DNA from: Achromobacter sp. HZ34
Lineage (GTDB): Bacteria; Pseudomonadota; Gammaproteobacteria; Burkholderiales; Burkholderiaceae_B
Assembly: GCF_002209485.1 (NCBI RefSeq)
Contig: NZ_NJIX01000002.1
Location: forward strand, 620,001-684,000
Length of the DNA: 64,000 bases
Reading direction: 5' to 3'
The notes below the pieces were generated by a model. The model saw only the letters and a list, made by a program, of their open reading frames with translations, was not told the origin of the DNA and did no database searches. The number at the start of each line of letters is the position of its first letter. Position 1 is the first letter of the stretch. Shown here piece by piece: positions 53,808 to 64,000 of this stretch. A program made the translations under genes and the position numbers.

Positions 53808-55454
53808 TCGCCGGGTATGGCGCCGCAGCCGCCATTGCAAGGCTTCGAACAGCAGCTCGCTGATCAAGGCCAAGGCGGCGGCAGGCGCCGCGCCGGCCAG
53901 CATCAAGGCGCGGTCGTTCAAGGCCAGGCCGGTGACGATGCGTTCGCCATAACCGCCGGCACCGATGAAGGCGGCGATGGTGGCGGTGCCGATGGCGATC
54001 GACGTCGCCGTCCGCACCCCCGTGAGAATGGTCGGCCGCGCCAGCGGAAACTGCACCAGCCGCAAGGCCTGGCCGGACGTCATGCCCAGCGCGATGGCCG
54101 CCTGGCGCATCGAGCCCGACACCTCGCCCAGGCCGGCGCACGTGTTGCTGAAGATAGGCAACAGCGCATACAGCATCAACGCGGTCAGCGCCGGCAGCGC
54201 ACCGATCGCGCCCGTCAACGAAATCAATACCGCCAGCAGGGCCAGGGAAGGAATGGTCTGCAGCAGTCCGGCCACGCCCAGCGCCAGCGCGCGCAGCCGT
54301 GGCCGCGCATGCACCAGGATGCCGGCCGGCACCGCGATCATGCAGGCCACCAGCACCGCCACCCCCACCAGCAGCAGGTGCTGCGCGGTCAGGCGTCCCA
54401 GGTCGGGGCCGAACAGCTTGGCCCAGAACCCACGCGCTTCGCCGCCGGGCTCGGGCGGCGCCACGCCGCGCTGGCGCGCCGCCAGCCAGTCATGGGCGAT
54501 GGTCTGGAAAGGCACGCCATCCAGCTCGGCGCGCGCGTTCATGGTGATCATGGCGCTTTCATCGATGCTGCCCGCCAGCGCCTGCATGGCCGCCCACGCC
54601 CGCGGCTGCCGTTGCGGCAGGTCCAGGCGATGCAGCACCACGGCGTCGTAGCGCGGGAAATAGCCCAGATCGTCACGCAGCACGCGCAGGCCCAGGGCCT
54701 TGATCTTGGCGTCCGTGGTGTAGATGTCGATGACGTCGACCTGCCCTTTGCGCAGGGCGTCATACGCCAGGCCATGATCCAGGCCGATGGGTGCCTGCCG
54801 ATAACCGTAGCGCTGCGCCAGCCCGCGCCAACCGTCGGCGCGGCCGATGAACTCATTGGACAGGCCCAGGCGCTGGTCGGGATGGCGCGCCAGGTCGCTG
54901 AGCGTCGCAATGCCCAGACGGTCGGCATCGGCCGCGCGCATGGCCAGCGCATAGCCGTCGTTGAAGCCGAGGGGGATATCGACGCTCAGGCCCAGCCTGG
55001 CCAGTTCGGGACGCATCTGCGCCAGGGTCAATGGCCGATCGCTGCGCAGGATCTCCTGGACGATGGTGCCCTCGTATTCGGGATACAGGTCGATGCCGCC
55101 GGTCTGCAGGGCCTGGTAGACGATGGCGGTATTGCCCAGGCCCTGCCGCACGACCGGGGTCTCTCCCGTGCGCGCCGCGACGGCCTGGGCCAGGACTTCG
55201 GCCAGGATGTAGGATTCGGTGAAACGTTTGGAGCCGATGCGCAACGCGGCCCCAGGCTGCGCCGGCTCCGGCGCGGTTGCCGTAGTGATGGGCTTGGGCC
55301 CCTGCGCTCCGGCAGCGTTGGAAGCCGTGCCGGACGGACTGCCCGGCGTCGCGGTTCCGGCGGCCATGGCCATGGCCGTCGCCGTGGCCATGGCCAGAAT
55401 CACCGCCATCGTGCGGAAGACATGCATGAGCAGGCGGCGGATCGGGCCAGGCAT
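53805..55454 (-). CDS. Fused betaine/choline-type ABC transporter (substrate-binding domain then permease)
   Basis: The 549-residue protein joins an OpuAC-type binding domain at about residues 68-330 (RIGSKRFTESYILAEVLAQAV, QGLGNTAIVYQALQTGGIDLYPEYEGT) to a membrane domain at about 365-540 (BPD-type: LLQTIPSLALLAVLISL, GMTSGQALRLVQFPLARPTILTGVRTATSIAIGTATIAAFIGAGGYG). A short hydrophobic segment near residues 12-30 could be a signal or anchor. In known fusions of this family the permease usually comes first, so the order here is unusual. No ATPase gene is adjacent. The start at 55454 has a GGGAG site; an ATG 27 nt later is an alternative. Confidence 0.8.
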   Translation of the reverse strand: MPGPIRRLLMHVFRTMAVILAMATATAMAMAAGTATPGSPSGTASNAAGAQGPKPITTATAPEPAQPGAALRIGSKRFTESYILAEVLAQAVAARTGETPVVRQGLGNTAIVYQALQTGGIDLYPEYEGTIVQEILRSDRPLTLAQMRPELARLGLSVDIPLGFNDGYALAMRAADADRLGIATLSDLARHPDQRLGLSNEFIGRADGWRGLAQRYGYRQAPIGLDHGLAYDALRKGQVDVIDIYTTDAKIKALGLRVLRDDLGYFPRYDAVVLHRLDLPQRQPRAWAAMQALAGSIDESAMITMNARAELDGVPFQTIAHDWLAARQRGVAPPEPGGEARGFWAKLFGPDLGRLTAQHLLLVGVAVLVACMIAVPAGILVHARPRLRALALGVAGLLQTIPSLALLAVLISLTGAIGALPALTALMLYALLPIFSNTCAGLGEVSGSMRQAAIALGMTSGQALRLVQFPLARPTILTGVRTATSIAIGTATIAAFIGAGGYGERIVTGLALNDRALMLAGAAPAAALALISELLFEALQWRLRRHTRR

Positions 55455-55561
55455 CAGGTCGTCTACTCCCTGGTTGTCGACGATTTGGAGGACCGGGCCT
55501 GCGCCGATTGGACGTCGCGACCGGGCAGGGCAAACAGGCCCATGTAGCTTATCATCGACCA

Positions 55562-56206
55562 ATGGCTTCGATTCCCCTCTTCCCGCTCGGCAACGCCGTC
55601 TTTCCAGCCGGCGTGCTGCGCCTGCGCATCTTCGAGGTGCGCTACCTGAACCTGATCGAGCACTGCGTCGCCGACGGCACGCCCTTCGGCGTGGTCCCGT
55701 TGCTGGCGGGCAGCGAAGTGCGCAAGCCGGAAGGCGGCGAGGTGCTGGCGCAGGCCGGCACGCTGGTACGGGTCGAGGAAAAGACGACCCCCATGCCGGG
55801 GCTGCTGCAGATCACCTGCAGCGCCATGCAACGCTTTCGCCTGCGCGACAGCGAACAGGGGCAATATGGCCTGTGGCATGGCACGGCCGACTTGCTCGAC
55901 GACGATCCCGTGCTGCCCGTGCCCAAGCGCCTGCAGGCCTGTGCCAACGCTTTGGGAGCCCTGATCGCGCAATTGCAGCGTAGCGGGACGCCGGCCCATC
56001 TGATGCCCCTGGTACCGCCCTTCCGCCTGGACGAGTGCGGCTGGGTGGCGGACCGCTGGGCGGAGCTGCTGCCATTGCCGATGGAAGAAAAGGCGGCGCT
56101 GCTGCTGTCCACCGATCCGCTGCATCGGCTGACGCTGATCCACACCGCGCTGGGCGACCGCCAGTTGCTGCCGCCCGAGGACGCGCAGCAAGACCCGCTG
56201 GCCTGA
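55562..56206 (+). CDS. LON peptidase substrate-binding domain protein
   Basis: The 214-residue protein has the LON N-terminal domain alone: SIPLFPLGNAVFPAGVLRLRIFEVRYLNLIEHCV, residues 3-36, with LLQITCSAMQRFRLRD later. It has no protease domain. Proteins of this kind occur widely in proteobacteria with unknown function; they may bind or recruit unfolded substrates. The start at 55562 matches family members; the gene diverges from the betaine ABC gene, with 107 bp between starts. Confidence 0.85.
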   Translation: MASIPLFPLGNAVFPAGVLRLRIFEVRYLNLIEHCVADGTPFGVVPLLAGSEVRKPEGGEVLAQAGTLVRVEEKTTPMPGLLQITCSAMQRFRLRDSEQGQYGLWHGTADLLDDDPVLPVPKRLQACANALGALIAQLQRSGTPAHLMPLVPPFRLDECGWVADRWAELLPLPMEEKAALLLSTDPLHRLTLIHTALGDRQLLPPEDAQQDPLA

Positions 56207-56226
56207 TCCGCTGGCCTGGTCCGCGC

Positions 56227-58968
56227 TCAACCCTCTCTCAGATCGACCTGCCCCGTATCCTCCGGCGCTTCGGCAACGCCATCGTCCCCGGTGCGCTGCA
56301 GCAGCAACGCCACCAGGCTGGTCCAGCCGGTCTGGTGCGAAGCGCCCATGCCACGGCCGTCATCGCCATGGAAGTATTCGTGGAAGAGCACCATGTCGCG
56401 CGTGGCGGGATCGCCCTGCAAGGACGGATAGCTAGCCATGGAGGGCCGGCGGCCCGACGCGTCCTTCAGGAACAGGCCGATCACCCGTCCCGCCAGCGCA
56501 TCGGCGATCTCGCGCAGCGACAGCAGCGTGCCCGAGCCGGTGGGATATTCGACGCGGAACTCATCGCCGTAGTAGCGGTGGAATTCGTAGAGCGATTCGA
56601 TCAGCAGGTAGTTGACCGGCAGCCACACCGGTCCGCGCCAATTCGAATTGCCGCCGAACACGCGGCCCTCCGACTCGCCGGGCAGATAACGGATGTCGAA
56701 GCTGTTGCCATTGTGCCGATAGACGAAGGGATGCTCGCGGTGATAGCGCGACAGCGCCCGCACGCCGTGATCTGAAAGGAATTCGCTTTCATCCAGGGCA
56801 CGGCGCAGCAGGGCCTTGGTGCGGTGGCCGCGCAGCAGCGACAGCAGCACGGAGTTGCCCACGCCATGCTCGGTCCAGCGCGACACCAGGCGCGCCAGGT
56901 CGGGCCGATGCCGCAGGAACCAGCGCAGGCGCTCCTTCAAGCCGGGCAGGCGGCCATGCACGCGTTCCTCCAGCACATGGACCGCGAACAAAGGAATCAG
57001 CCCGACGATGGAGCGCACGCGCATCGGCTGGCTGCTGCCATCAGGCAGGTGCAGCGCGTCGTAGAAGAATTCGTCTTCGTCGTCCCACAGGCCCCGCTCT
57101 TCCTCATCGCCGCTATTGACCGCGCCGGCGATGTAGAGGAAGTGCTCGAAGAACTTGACGCCGATGTCGACGAAGGTCCGGTTGACCGTCGCCAGTTCCA
57201 GGGCGATTCGCATCATGTCCAGCGCATAGGCCGCCATCCATGCCGTGCCGTCGGCCTGGTCGATATGGCCGCCCGTGGGCAGGGGCGCCGAGCGGTCGAA
57301 GATGCCGATGTTGTCCAGGCCCAGGAAGCCGCCCTGGAAGATGTTGTGGCCGTCGGCGTCGCGGCGATTGACCCACCAGCCGAAATTCAACAGCAGCTTG
57401 TGGAAGATCAGTTCCAGGAACTCGTGGTCCGGCCGTCCCGTCCAGGCGCGATCGATCTCGTACACGCGCCAGACCGCCCAGGCATGCACGGGCGGATTGC
57501 CATCGCCGAACGCCCATTCGTAGGCGGGCAGTTGGCCGTTGGGATGCTGGTAGCGGTCCTTGACCAGCAACAGCAGCTGCTGTTTGGCGAAGGCCGGATC
57601 GACCAGGGCGAAAGCCGCGGCCTGGAAAGCCAGGTCCCAGGAGGCGTACCAGGGGTACTCCCATTTGTCCGGCATGGAAATCACTTCGCCGTTGGCCAGG
57701 TGCCGCCAGTCCGCATTGCGCCCGCGCTTGCGGCGGGCCGGTGGCGCGGGCTGCGCCGCGTCGCCGTCGAGCCAGCGGCTGACGTCGAACTCGTAGTACT
57801 GCTTGGACCACAGCAGGCCGGCCAGGGCCTGGCGCTGCACCAGGCGCGCATCGGGGTCGGTCAGCGCCTGTTGCAGGCAGGCGTAGAAGGCATCGGCTTC
57901 GCCGCGGCGCTGGGCGAACAGGGTATCGACGTCGTAGGGGGGCGGCGTATGGGCGTGGGCATGCGCAGCGGCGTCGGCGCCGGTCAGCGGCCGCCAGCGC
58001 AGCGTCATCACCTTGCATGCGCCCGGCGCCAGGTGCAGCTTCAGGTAGGCGGCCGTGCGCGTGCCGGCATCGTGGCGCACGGCCTGGGCGTCGCCATGCA
58101 CCAGATAGTCGTTGAAGCCGTCCTTGAAAGGTCCCTCACCGTCGTTGCCGAACAACCGGCGCACATTGGTCTCGTTCTCACAAAACAGCCACTGCGGCGG
58201 TGTCTCCCCGGTAGCCGTGAGCAATAGCGGTTCATGGCCGCCATGCCGCGCGACCACCTCGTCGCCGGCGGCGCCCGCACGGCGCCGCAGCGACGGCTTG
58301 CTGGTCTCACCATCCCAGGACCAGGTATTGCGCGCCCAGAATTGCGGCAGCAGATGCAGGTCTGCTGACTCGTCGGCGCGGTTATGCACCGTGATGCGCA
58401 TGGTGACGTCGTCGAAGGCGTGCTTGGCGTATTCGACGAACACATCGAAGTAGCGCTGATCGTCGAACACGCCGGTGTCGAGGATCTCGTATTCCGCCTG
58501 GTCGGGCCCACGTCGTCCATTCTCCGCCACCAGGTCCGCATACGGGAAGGCCGCGTGCGGATAGCGGTACATCATGCGCATATAGGAATGCGTGGGCGTG
58601 CCGTCCAGGTGGAAGTAAAGCTCCTTGACGTCCTCGCCGTGATTGCCCTCGGCGTTGTTCAAGCCGAACAGGCGTTCCTTGATGATGGGGTCGCGGCCGT
58701 TCCACAGCGCCAGGCCGGCACACCAGCGCAGCTTTTCATCGCCGAAGCCGGCGATGCCGTCCTCGCCCCAGCGGTAGGCGCGGCTGCGCGCGTGGTCGTG
58801 CGGGAAGTAATCCCAGGCGGTGCCGCCTTCGCTGTAGTCCTCGCGCACGGTGCCCCATTGCCGGTCGCTCAGATAAGGCCCCCAGCGGCGCCAGGGCGTC
58901 TTGTCCGCCGCATGCAGTCGGCGGCCTTCGGCGGTATCGAGCAGGCCAGGGGGCAATTTGAATGGCAT
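56227..58968 (-). CDS. GH63-type glucosidase (MGH1-like)
   Basis: The 913-residue protein begins [42 protein letters not shown], as in glucosidases of the GH63/MGH1-like group, followed by a beta-rich N-domain and an (alpha/alpha)6 barrel. The acidic segments [24 protein letters not shown] (near residue 440) and [17 protein letters not shown] (near 570) probably hold the catalytic acid and base. It lacks a signal peptide, so is cytoplasmic. It is encoded 178 nt downstream of the debranching enzyme gene on the same strand, near otsAB, which suggests a part in glucan or trehalose-derived sugar turnover. Confidence 0.75.
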   Translation of the reverse strand: MPFKLPPGLLDTAEGRRLHAADKTPWRRWGPYLSDRQWGTVREDYSEGGTAWDYFPHDHARSRAYRWGEDGIAGFGDEKLRWCAGLALWNGRDPIIKERLFGLNNAEGNHGEDVKELYFHLDGTPTHSYMRMMYRYPHAAFPYADLVAENGRRGPDQAEYEILDTGVFDDQRYFDVFVEYAKHAFDDVTMRITVHNRADESADLHLLPQFWARNTWSWDGETSKPSLRRRAGAAGDEVVARHGGHEPLLLTATGETPPQWLFCENETNVRRLFGNDGEGPFKDGFNDYLVHGDAQAVRHDAGTRTAAYLKLHLAPGACKVMTLRWRPLTGADAAAHAHAHTPPPYDVDTLFAQRRGEADAFYACLQQALTDPDARLVQRQALAGLLWSKQYYEFDVSRWLDGDAAQPAPPARRKRGRNADWRHLANGEVISMPDKWEYPWYASWDLAFQAAAFALVDPAFAKQQLLLLVKDRYQHPNGQLPAYEWAFGDGNPPVHAWAVWRVYEIDRAWTGRPDHEFLELIFHKLLLNFGWWVNRRDADGHNIFQGGFLGLDNIGIFDRSAPLPTGGHIDQADGTAWMAAYALDMMRIALELATVNRTFVDIGVKFFEHFLYIAGAVNSGDEEERGLWDDEDEFFYDALHLPDGSSQPMRVRSIVGLIPLFAVHVLEERVHGRLPGLKERLRWFLRHRPDLARLVSRWTEHGVGNSVLLSLLRGHRTKALLRRALDESEFLSDHGVRALSRYHREHPFVYRHNGNSFDIRYLPGESEGRVFGGNSNWRGPVWLPVNYLLIESLYEFHRYYGDEFRVEYPTGSGTLLSLREIADALAGRVIGLFLKDASGRRPSMASYPSLQGDPATRDMVLFHEYFHGDDGRGMGASHQTGWTSLVALLLQRTGDDGVAEAPEDTGQVDLREG

Positions 58969-59146
58969 CGACGGTTCCAATCTGGCGCGTGCGGGACGCA
59001 GGCGCGGCTATCCGGGTCACGGGCGACGAGTCGTCGCTTGCGCTTCCCGTTGCCCCGCCCACTTTACCCCGCCGCGCTTACGATTGCCCTACCGTGGCCC
59101 CTGCCCTGCGCCGCAAGGCAGCCGGGCGGCCGGCAGAACGCCCGAT

Positions 59147-61309
59147 TCAGGCAGATGCCGCGGGCGCGGACGGCGTCGCGGCCACGATGCCGCTGCCGGC
59201 GGGGGCGGCGGCGTCCAGCCAGGCGGCGATGCGCAGGGTTTCGCCCAGGGACCAGGCCTGGCAAGGTGCACCGCCCCAGGCGTGGGGGGCGTCGCCATCG
59301 ACGACTTCGGCGATGTGGTCCAGGCCGCCGTCGTCCAGTTGCAGCAGCAAGGACGCCAGGAAGCGCCGGCGGGCGTCGTCGCGCACCCCGGCCACATCGC
59401 CGTGCACCCGCAGCCACGCCTGGACGAAAGGCCCCATGAGCCAGGGCCACGCGGTGCCCTGGTGATACGCGGCGTCACGCTGCGCGGCAGCGCCTTCATA
59501 GCGGCCGACGTAGCGCGGATCGCTGGGCGCCAGCGTACGCAGCCCCAGTGGCGTCCATAGATGCAGCTGCACGGTCTCCAGCACGTGGCGGGCGGCCATG
59601 CCCTGCAGCACCGGATAAGGCAGGCCGCCCACCGCGAAGATCTGGTTGGGGCGTATGGATGCGTCGACGCGGCCGGCGACGTGGTCGGCATCGATCACGT
59701 CGAACAGGCCGCCGCCCGGGCTGGCGAAGCGCGCCTCGAAGCTGCGCTGGGCGCGTTGCAGCCGGGGCGCCAGGCCGGCGTCCCACGCCGAAGCGATGCG
59801 CAGGGCATTGATCCAGAGCGCCTGCACTTCCACCGGCTTGCCGATGCGGGGGGTGACCTCGCGGCCATCCACGCGGGCATCCATCCAGGTCAATTGCTGG
59901 CCGGGCTCGCCGGCGCGCAGCAGGCCATCGCTGTCGGCCGCGATGCCGTAGCGGGTGCCTTGCAGATGGCCGCGCAGGATGGCGTCCACGGCATCGCACA
60001 GGCGCCGGCGGCGGTCGCTGCCGGCGTGGCCGGTCGCCAGGTAGTCGTGCACCGCGACGATGAACCATAGCGAGGCGTCGACGGTGTTGTATTCGGGCGC
60101 GCCGCCGTCGTCGGGGAAGCGATTGGGCAGCATGCCTTCCGAGACGTAGGCGGTCCAGGCGTCGAGCAGATCGCCGGACTCGGCGGCGCGGCCGCTCGCC
60201 AGCAGCAGGCCGCGCATGGCGATGAACGTGTCACGGCCCCAGTCGGTGAACCAGGGATAGCCTGCCAGCAGGGTCAAGCCCTTGTCTCGTTTGACGAGAT
60301 AGGCATCGGCTGAACGGCGAAGCCGGTCCGCAAACGCCGCCCGCCGGGCTTTTTCGGCAGAGATGATGGCTGCGGCATCGGCGTCGGCTTGGATTTGGCC
60401 CGGGGCAGTGCCAGTGCCTCCGGTTGCCGATCCGGGCGAGACTGCGGGTACGCCCGCGGCGTCCACTACGGTTGCGGATCCGCCGACGGCCTGGGTCGCG
60501 GTCTCGGATATCGCGGCCAGGATCATCACCGCCGGGCCTGCGTCCAGGTCGAAGGTGAAGACGCCGGGCGTGGCAAGGTCTTCGCCGTCGTCCAGCCCGC
60601 GCTGGCGTTCGCGCGCATAGCTGAAGTTGCGGTACCAATCGGGTTCATGGTGATAAGCCCCGTTGCTGCATACCTCGATCGCGGGCAATTGGGCATAGGG
60701 CCGCCAGCGGACACGATCCGCGTCACAAGTCGCCGTGAAATCGAAGGCGGAATTCTCGTGATGCAAGGCGTGATAGTCCCGCCCGGACAGCAGGGGCCTG
60801 ACACACAGCCGCCAAGCGCCGGCGCCCGCCGACGCGGATTGCGCTTGCACCGCGCCCGCATCATCGACCTCAACCTGGCCACGGCCTGTACGTGCAGGGC
60901 CCGCGCCTGGAACGCCTGCGCCGTTTTCGACCAGATGCCAACGCAGCAGCGTGCGGCCGCCGGCGCGTTCGACCAGGTGTTCAGCCACCAGGTCGTGGCC
61001 ATCGTCCACCCGCAGGCGCCAGGTGGGCCAGGGCCGCGTGCTGAAGCCGGTGCAGGGTGCCGTCGCGGCGGGGGATTCCAGGTCGGGAAGGTAGCGCTGG
61101 CTGGTCAAGGGCACACGCCGGCCAGCCCCCTCCAGCCATGCCTCGATCCCGTTGACCAGCACCATGCGGCCGGCGGGCGGGTGCGTCGCGCACAACAGCA
61201 ACGCATGATAGCGGCGCGTCCTGGGCCCCAGCACGGTTCCGCTGGCGAACCCGCCCCGGCCGTCCGACTCCAGCCACTCATCGTCACGTCGTGCCACCGC
61301 ATCCATCAT
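59147..61309 (-). CDS. Glycogen debranching enzyme (amylo-alpha-1,6-glucosidase, GH133-type)
   Basis: The 720-residue protein starts with the debranching-enzyme N-domain (EWLESDGRGGFASGTVLGPRTRRYHALL) and has an (alpha/alpha)6 catalytic domain with GYPWFTDWGRDTFIAMRGLLLASGR, PNRFPDDGGAPEYNTVDASLWF and YHQGTAWPWLMGPF. These match amylo-1,6-glucosidases that remove alpha-1,6-linked stubs. A Gly/Thr/Ala linker lies near residues 310-340. The start ATG at 61309 has GGAGGA 5 nt upstream and is followed by a second ATG. No glycogen synthase or branching enzyme is in the window. Confidence 0.85.
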   Translation of the reverse strand: MMDAVARRDDEWLESDGRGGFASGTVLGPRTRRYHALLLCATHPPAGRMVLVNGIEAWLEGAGRRVPLTSQRYLPDLESPAATAPCTGFSTRPWPTWRLRVDDGHDLVAEHLVERAGGRTLLRWHLVENGAGVPGAGPARTGRGQVEVDDAGAVQAQSASAGAGAWRLCVRPLLSGRDYHALHHENSAFDFTATCDADRVRWRPYAQLPAIEVCSNGAYHHEPDWYRNFSYARERQRGLDDGEDLATPGVFTFDLDAGPAVMILAAISETATQAVGGSATVVDAAGVPAVSPGSATGGTGTAPGQIQADADAAAIISAEKARRAAFADRLRRSADAYLVKRDKGLTLLAGYPWFTDWGRDTFIAMRGLLLASGRAAESGDLLDAWTAYVSEGMLPNRFPDDGGAPEYNTVDASLWFIVAVHDYLATGHAGSDRRRRLCDAVDAILRGHLQGTRYGIAADSDGLLRAGEPGQQLTWMDARVDGREVTPRIGKPVEVQALWINALRIASAWDAGLAPRLQRAQRSFEARFASPGGGLFDVIDADHVAGRVDASIRPNQIFAVGGLPYPVLQGMAARHVLETVQLHLWTPLGLRTLAPSDPRYVGRYEGAAAQRDAAYHQGTAWPWLMGPFVQAWLRVHGDVAGVRDDARRRFLASLLLQLDDGGLDHIAEVVDGDAPHAWGGAPCQAWSLGETLRIAAWLDAAAPAGSGIVAATPSAPAASA

Positions 61310-61693
61310 CCGTCTCCTCCGCGCCTGAAGCATCCCTTACAGGCATCCCGCACAGCACAACTTGTGCCGGTAGCTTACGCCACGATGGCGCCTGCGCCCC
61401 CTCGGCGGGCCGGCCGCTACACGCACGACTTACTCGGGGTTGAATTGGCCGAGGCACGGCGTGCATCACGATGATGCAGCGCACCATGACGCGGCATTTC
61501 CTGGAGCATTCGTGTGCTGACTTTTGATTTTCAGATGCACATGCAGCGCTTTTGCAACCTGCATAAGAAAAGAAGCACATGCATATTGCGACGCAACAAA
61601 ATCGGGGATTATCATGATCTCGTTTTCACCTGCCAGTGAAGCCCGGGCTTGACGCGATTGCCGCGCCGGCCCTCCTTACGAGAAGCTTGAATC
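61310..61693. other. Divergent region upstream of the debranching gene
   Basis: No gene was accepted in these 384 bp. An AT-richer block (61515-61620) holds the direct repeat GCACATGCA at 61537-61545 and 61575-61583, 38 nt apart, which could be protein binding sites. No clear promoter consensus was seen for either side. Confidence 0.4.
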
Positions 61694-61939
61694 ATGCCCC
61701 TGCAACGCATCGTCCTTACCGCGCTGCGGCGTGCCGATGCCGCCGTGTGGCACGGCGCGCGCCATGCCGTGCGTTATCTGGAACGCGATGTCGCCACGCC
61801 CGCCGCCTGGTTTCTCTACGACTCGGTCGACGGCGTGATCAATTTCACCAGAGACCTGATCGATTCGGCCCGCGAAGTGAACCGCGCCATGGACCGCGCC
61901 CGCGCCAAACGCGCCGCCCAGCCACTGCATCGTTTCTGA
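61694..61939 (+). CDS. Small hypothetical protein
   Basis: The 81-residue frame starts at ATG 61694 with GAGAAG 8 nt upstream and encodes a basic helical protein (RIVLTALRRADAAVWHGARH, then FLYDSVDGVINFTRDLIDSAREVNRAMDRAR). No family was recognised. It has no signal peptide or membrane segment. It lies between divergent and convergent neighbours (otsA stop 23 nt away), so it would need its own promoter. It is accepted tentatively for its regular composition and ribosome site. Confidence 0.4.
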   Translation: MPLQRIVLTALRRADAAVWHGARHAVRYLERDVATPAAWFLYDSVDGVINFTRDLIDSAREVNRAMDRARAKRAAQPLHRF

Positions 61940-61961
61940 ACGGCGCGGCGCGCGCTCCCAC

Positions 61962-63353
61962 TCACCCCGGCGTGCCGGAGTCCTCCAGGTCCTGCAGGAA
62001 GCGGTCGCGCCAGTGCGACAGGTTGTTGTCGTTCAAGCGGCCCAGCATGGTCTTGTAGCGTTCAAGGCGTTCCGGCAGCGGCATGGTCAAGGCCCGGTGC
62101 AGCGTATCCGCCATGCCGTCCGTATCGTAGGGATTGACCAGCAAGGCGCCATCCGCCAGCTCCTCGGCGGCACCGGCGAATTCAGACAGCACCAGCACGC
62201 CCGGATCGTCCGGCGGCTGCGCCGCCACGTATTCCTTGGCCACCAGGTTCATGCCGTCGCGCAGCGGCGTCACGTACCCCACCTGCGATGCACGGAACAA
62301 GGACATCAACAAGGAACGATCGTAGGACTTGTTGATATAGCGCAGCGGCGTCCAGGACAAATCGGAGAAGCGGCCATTGATACGCCCCGCCGCGGTTTCC
62401 AGCTGGCGGCGGATATGCCGGTACTGCTCCACGTCCGAACGCGACGGCGGCGCGATCTGGATGAAACTCACCTTCCCGCGATGTTCAGCCTTGTTTTCCA
62501 GCAGGCGCTCGAACGCGGTAAAGCGCTCCAGCAAGCCCTTGCTGTAATCAAGCCGGTCCACGCTCAGCATCAGGCGCCGCTGCAACAAGCCCTGCTTCAG
62601 GTTGGTGATCTGCTTCGAGCTGCTGTGCTTGAGCGACAGCTTCTGGATCTCATCCGGGTAGATGCCGATGGGATACGCCCCGACCCCGATGCGCTTGCCG
62701 TCCAGTTCGATGGCCCGGTCCACCACACGCGACCCGCCCATGCGGCGCCGCACGTAATCGGTGAACGCGCGCCGATCGCCATCGCTCTGGAAACCCAGCT
62801 GGTCGTACTCGCACATGGCTTCCACCAGTTCGCGATGCGGCGGCACGGTGGCCATGATCTGTTCAGCGGGAAAGGGGATATGCAGGAAGAAACCGATGCG
62901 ATTGCGTATGCCCGCACGGCGGCAGGCCTGCGCGAAAGGCAGCAGGTGGTAGTCGTGCACCCACAGGCGGTCGTCCGGCTTGAGCAGGGGCTTGAGCCGC
63001 GCCACCAGCCATTCGTTGACCTTCAGGTAGCCCGCGTATTCACGCCGGTCGTAGCGGCTGAGATCGGGACGGTAGTGGAACACCGGCCACAAGGTGCCAT
63101 TGGAAAACCCGCGGTAATAGAGGTCGTAGTCGCTGCGCGACAAGCCCACGGTGGCATAGGTGATGTTGTCGCGCGATTCCTCCCGCACTTCCTCGGGTGC
63201 CGTGCTGCCCTCGGTGATTTCACCGTTCCACCCAAACCAGACACCACCGGCCTGCTTGAGGGCGTCGAACACCCCGACGGCCAGGCCGCCCGCGGTAGGC
63301 TTGCCTTCGGCGATCGGGGCTACCCGATTCGATATGACGATCAATCTGCTCAC
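61962..63353 (-). CDS. otsA: Trehalose-6-phosphate synthase, GTG start
   Basis: The 463-residue GT20 enzyme makes trehalose-6-phosphate from UDP-glucose and glucose-6-phosphate. It has [27 protein letters not shown] at the start, [14 protein letters not shown] near 130-143, and [23 protein letters not shown] and [17 protein letters not shown] in the second Rossmann domain. The start is GTG at 63353, supported by AAGGAG 7 nt upstream; the frame upstream is non-conserved. It follows otsB after 105 nt. Trehalose acts as an osmolyte, so this fits the ectoine and betaine genes elsewhere in the window. Confidence 0.94.
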   Translation of the reverse strand: MSRLIVISNRVAPIAEGKPTAGGLAVGVFDALKQAGGVWFGWNGEITEGSTAPEEVREESRDNITYATVGLSRSDYDLYYRGFSNGTLWPVFHYRPDLSRYDRREYAGYLKVNEWLVARLKPLLKPDDRLWVHDYHLLPFAQACRRAGIRNRIGFFLHIPFPAEQIMATVPPHRELVEAMCEYDQLGFQSDGDRRAFTDYVRRRMGGSRVVDRAIELDGKRIGVGAYPIGIYPDEIQKLSLKHSSSKQITNLKQGLLQRRLMLSVDRLDYSKGLLERFTAFERLLENKAEHRGKVSFIQIAPPSRSDVEQYRHIRRQLETAAGRINGRFSDLSWTPLRYINKSYDRSLLMSLFRASQVGYVTPLRDGMNLVAKEYVAAQPPDDPGVLVLSEFAGAAEELADGALLVNPYDTDGMADTLHRALTMPLPERLERYKTMLGRLNDNNLSHWRDRFLQDLEDSGTPG

Positions 63354-63458
63354 GGCTGAACTCCTTGCATTTCTGTTCATCGGCCGGCATGGAGCACGGC
63401 GCGTGCCTCGCGCAGCCGCCGCGAGGTCTGTACTGGTACTGTCCAGGCTTTTCAGCGT

Positions 63459-64000
63459 TCAGTAAAGTAGGGCCAACCAGCCCGCCAGGGCAGCCGGCGT
63501 GGGCATGCGCCACTGCGCGCGGGTGTCGCCCTCGCCTATCTTGATCGACACGCCGCCCAGTTGGCGAGCCATGTCGAACCCGGCTTCATCGGTCAAGTCG
63601 TCGCCCGCGAACAGCGGCAGCCGCCCGGCAAAAGGCGGCAGCTCCATCAAATGGGCAATGGCGCCGGCCTTGCTGGCCTGGCGCGGTTTGATTTCCAGCA
63701 CCATCTTGCCGGGCTGCAGCACGAAGGCATGCGTATGCGGCAGCAGCACGTCGTTGACGGCGGCGCTCACCATCTCCTGCAAGTCCGGTGCATTACGGTA
63801 ATGCAGCGCCAGGGACAGGCCCTTGTCTTCCAGTTGCAGGCCGGCGTGGGCCTGCACCAGCGGCAGCAGCGCGCGCACCATGGCGGCGACCGCCTCGTTG
63901 TCGACACTCAGCTGCGTCTGCCGCCCGTCCGGGCCGCGCAACTGCGCGCCATGCAAGCCGCCCGCGCAATAGACTTGCGGGGCCAGCAAGTGATCGATTT
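63459..64000 (-). CDS. otsB: Trehalose-6-phosphate phosphatase (5' end outside window)
   Basis: About 180 C-terminal residues are present: a cap-domain part (LAPQVYCAGGLHGAQLRGPDG) and the HAD motif FAGDDLTDEAGFDMA, in which GDDLTDE binds magnesium. The N-terminal DxDGT motif lies off the window. The enzyme removes the phosphate from trehalose-6-phosphate made by OtsA. Gene order otsB-otsA on the minus strand, 105 nt apart, is typical of an osmoprotection operon. Confidence 0.93.
   Translation of the reverse strand, partial: IDHLLAPQVYCAGGLHGAQLRGPDGRQTQLSVDNEAVAAMVRALLPLVQAHAGLQLEDKGLSLALHYRNAPDLQEMVSAAVNDVLLPHTHAFVLQPGKMVLEIKPRQASKAGAIAHLMELPPFAGRLPLFAGDDLTDEAGFDMARQLGGVSIKIGEGDTRAQWRMPTPAALAGWLALLY

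Overview
The window is GC-rich chromosomal DNA from a betaproteobacterium of the Alcaligenaceae, most likely Bordetella or a close relative such as Achromobacter. The basis is the gene content: three Bug-type periplasmic receptors without partners, a trxA-rho pair, complete ectABCD next to a MarR regulator, CaiB/BaiF CoA transferase catabolic genes, and the overall coding style. No phage, insertion sequence, CRISPR array, rRNA or tRNA was seen. Genus assignment is inference, because no database search was possible.

Layout. 1-1891: left-edge fragment of a type IVb pilus cluster (secretin lipoprotein and TcpQ-type lipoprotein). 2005-6073: SDR oxidoreductase, Rrf2 regulator with a palindrome over its promoter, then dadA followed 5 nt later by a sugar/glycerol-phosphate type binding protein. 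6453-8712: ferredoxin-type reductase and a MOSC protein. 8983-13074: ectoine/hydroxyectoine operon (ectR-type MarR, ectA, B, C, D), all on the minus strand. 13342-19858: core genes parC, parE, trxA, rho. 19944-29206: yhdP, glnE, queH, a ThDP enzyme. 29423-32325: an ECF sigma/anti-sigma pair divergent from an exported metallophosphoesterase and a cupredoxin. 32335-32830: decayed remnants of an XRE antitoxin-like gene and a DUF1016 nuclease gene. 33279-37988: clpB (with a sigma-32 type promoter) and malate synthase. 38209-43902: LysR, secreted hydrolase, folE, FKBP, bglX. 44112-48157: CoA transferase, GntR, crotonase, Bug receptor. 48325-53694: Nudix hydrolase, LysR, enolase-superfamily enzyme and two Bug receptors. 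53805-64000: fused betaine/choline ABC protein, LON-domain protein, two glycoside hydrolases, a small ORF, otsA and the end of otsB.

Themes. Compatible solutes recur: ectoine synthesis and hydroxylation, a betaine-type ABC component, and trehalose synthesis beside glucan-acting hydrolases. Small-acid or aromatic catabolism is the second theme, with dedicated GntR and LysR regulators whose palindromic operators can be read directly.

The best candidate for a little-described system is the ECF cassette at 29423-32325. The same -35/-10 pair (GCGGGAATAAA, 12 nt, CCGGTCT) appears on both strands of the divergent intergenic region with identical spacing, and a third degenerate copy lies nearer the sigma gene. 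This defines an autoregulated regulon that includes a Tat-exported phosphoesterase and a type 1 copper protein. Other notable signals are 13-bp tandem repeats that begin at the stop codons of two unrelated genes and repeat the stop in successive frames, and a (GCTGG)8 tract just upstream of a LysR gene.
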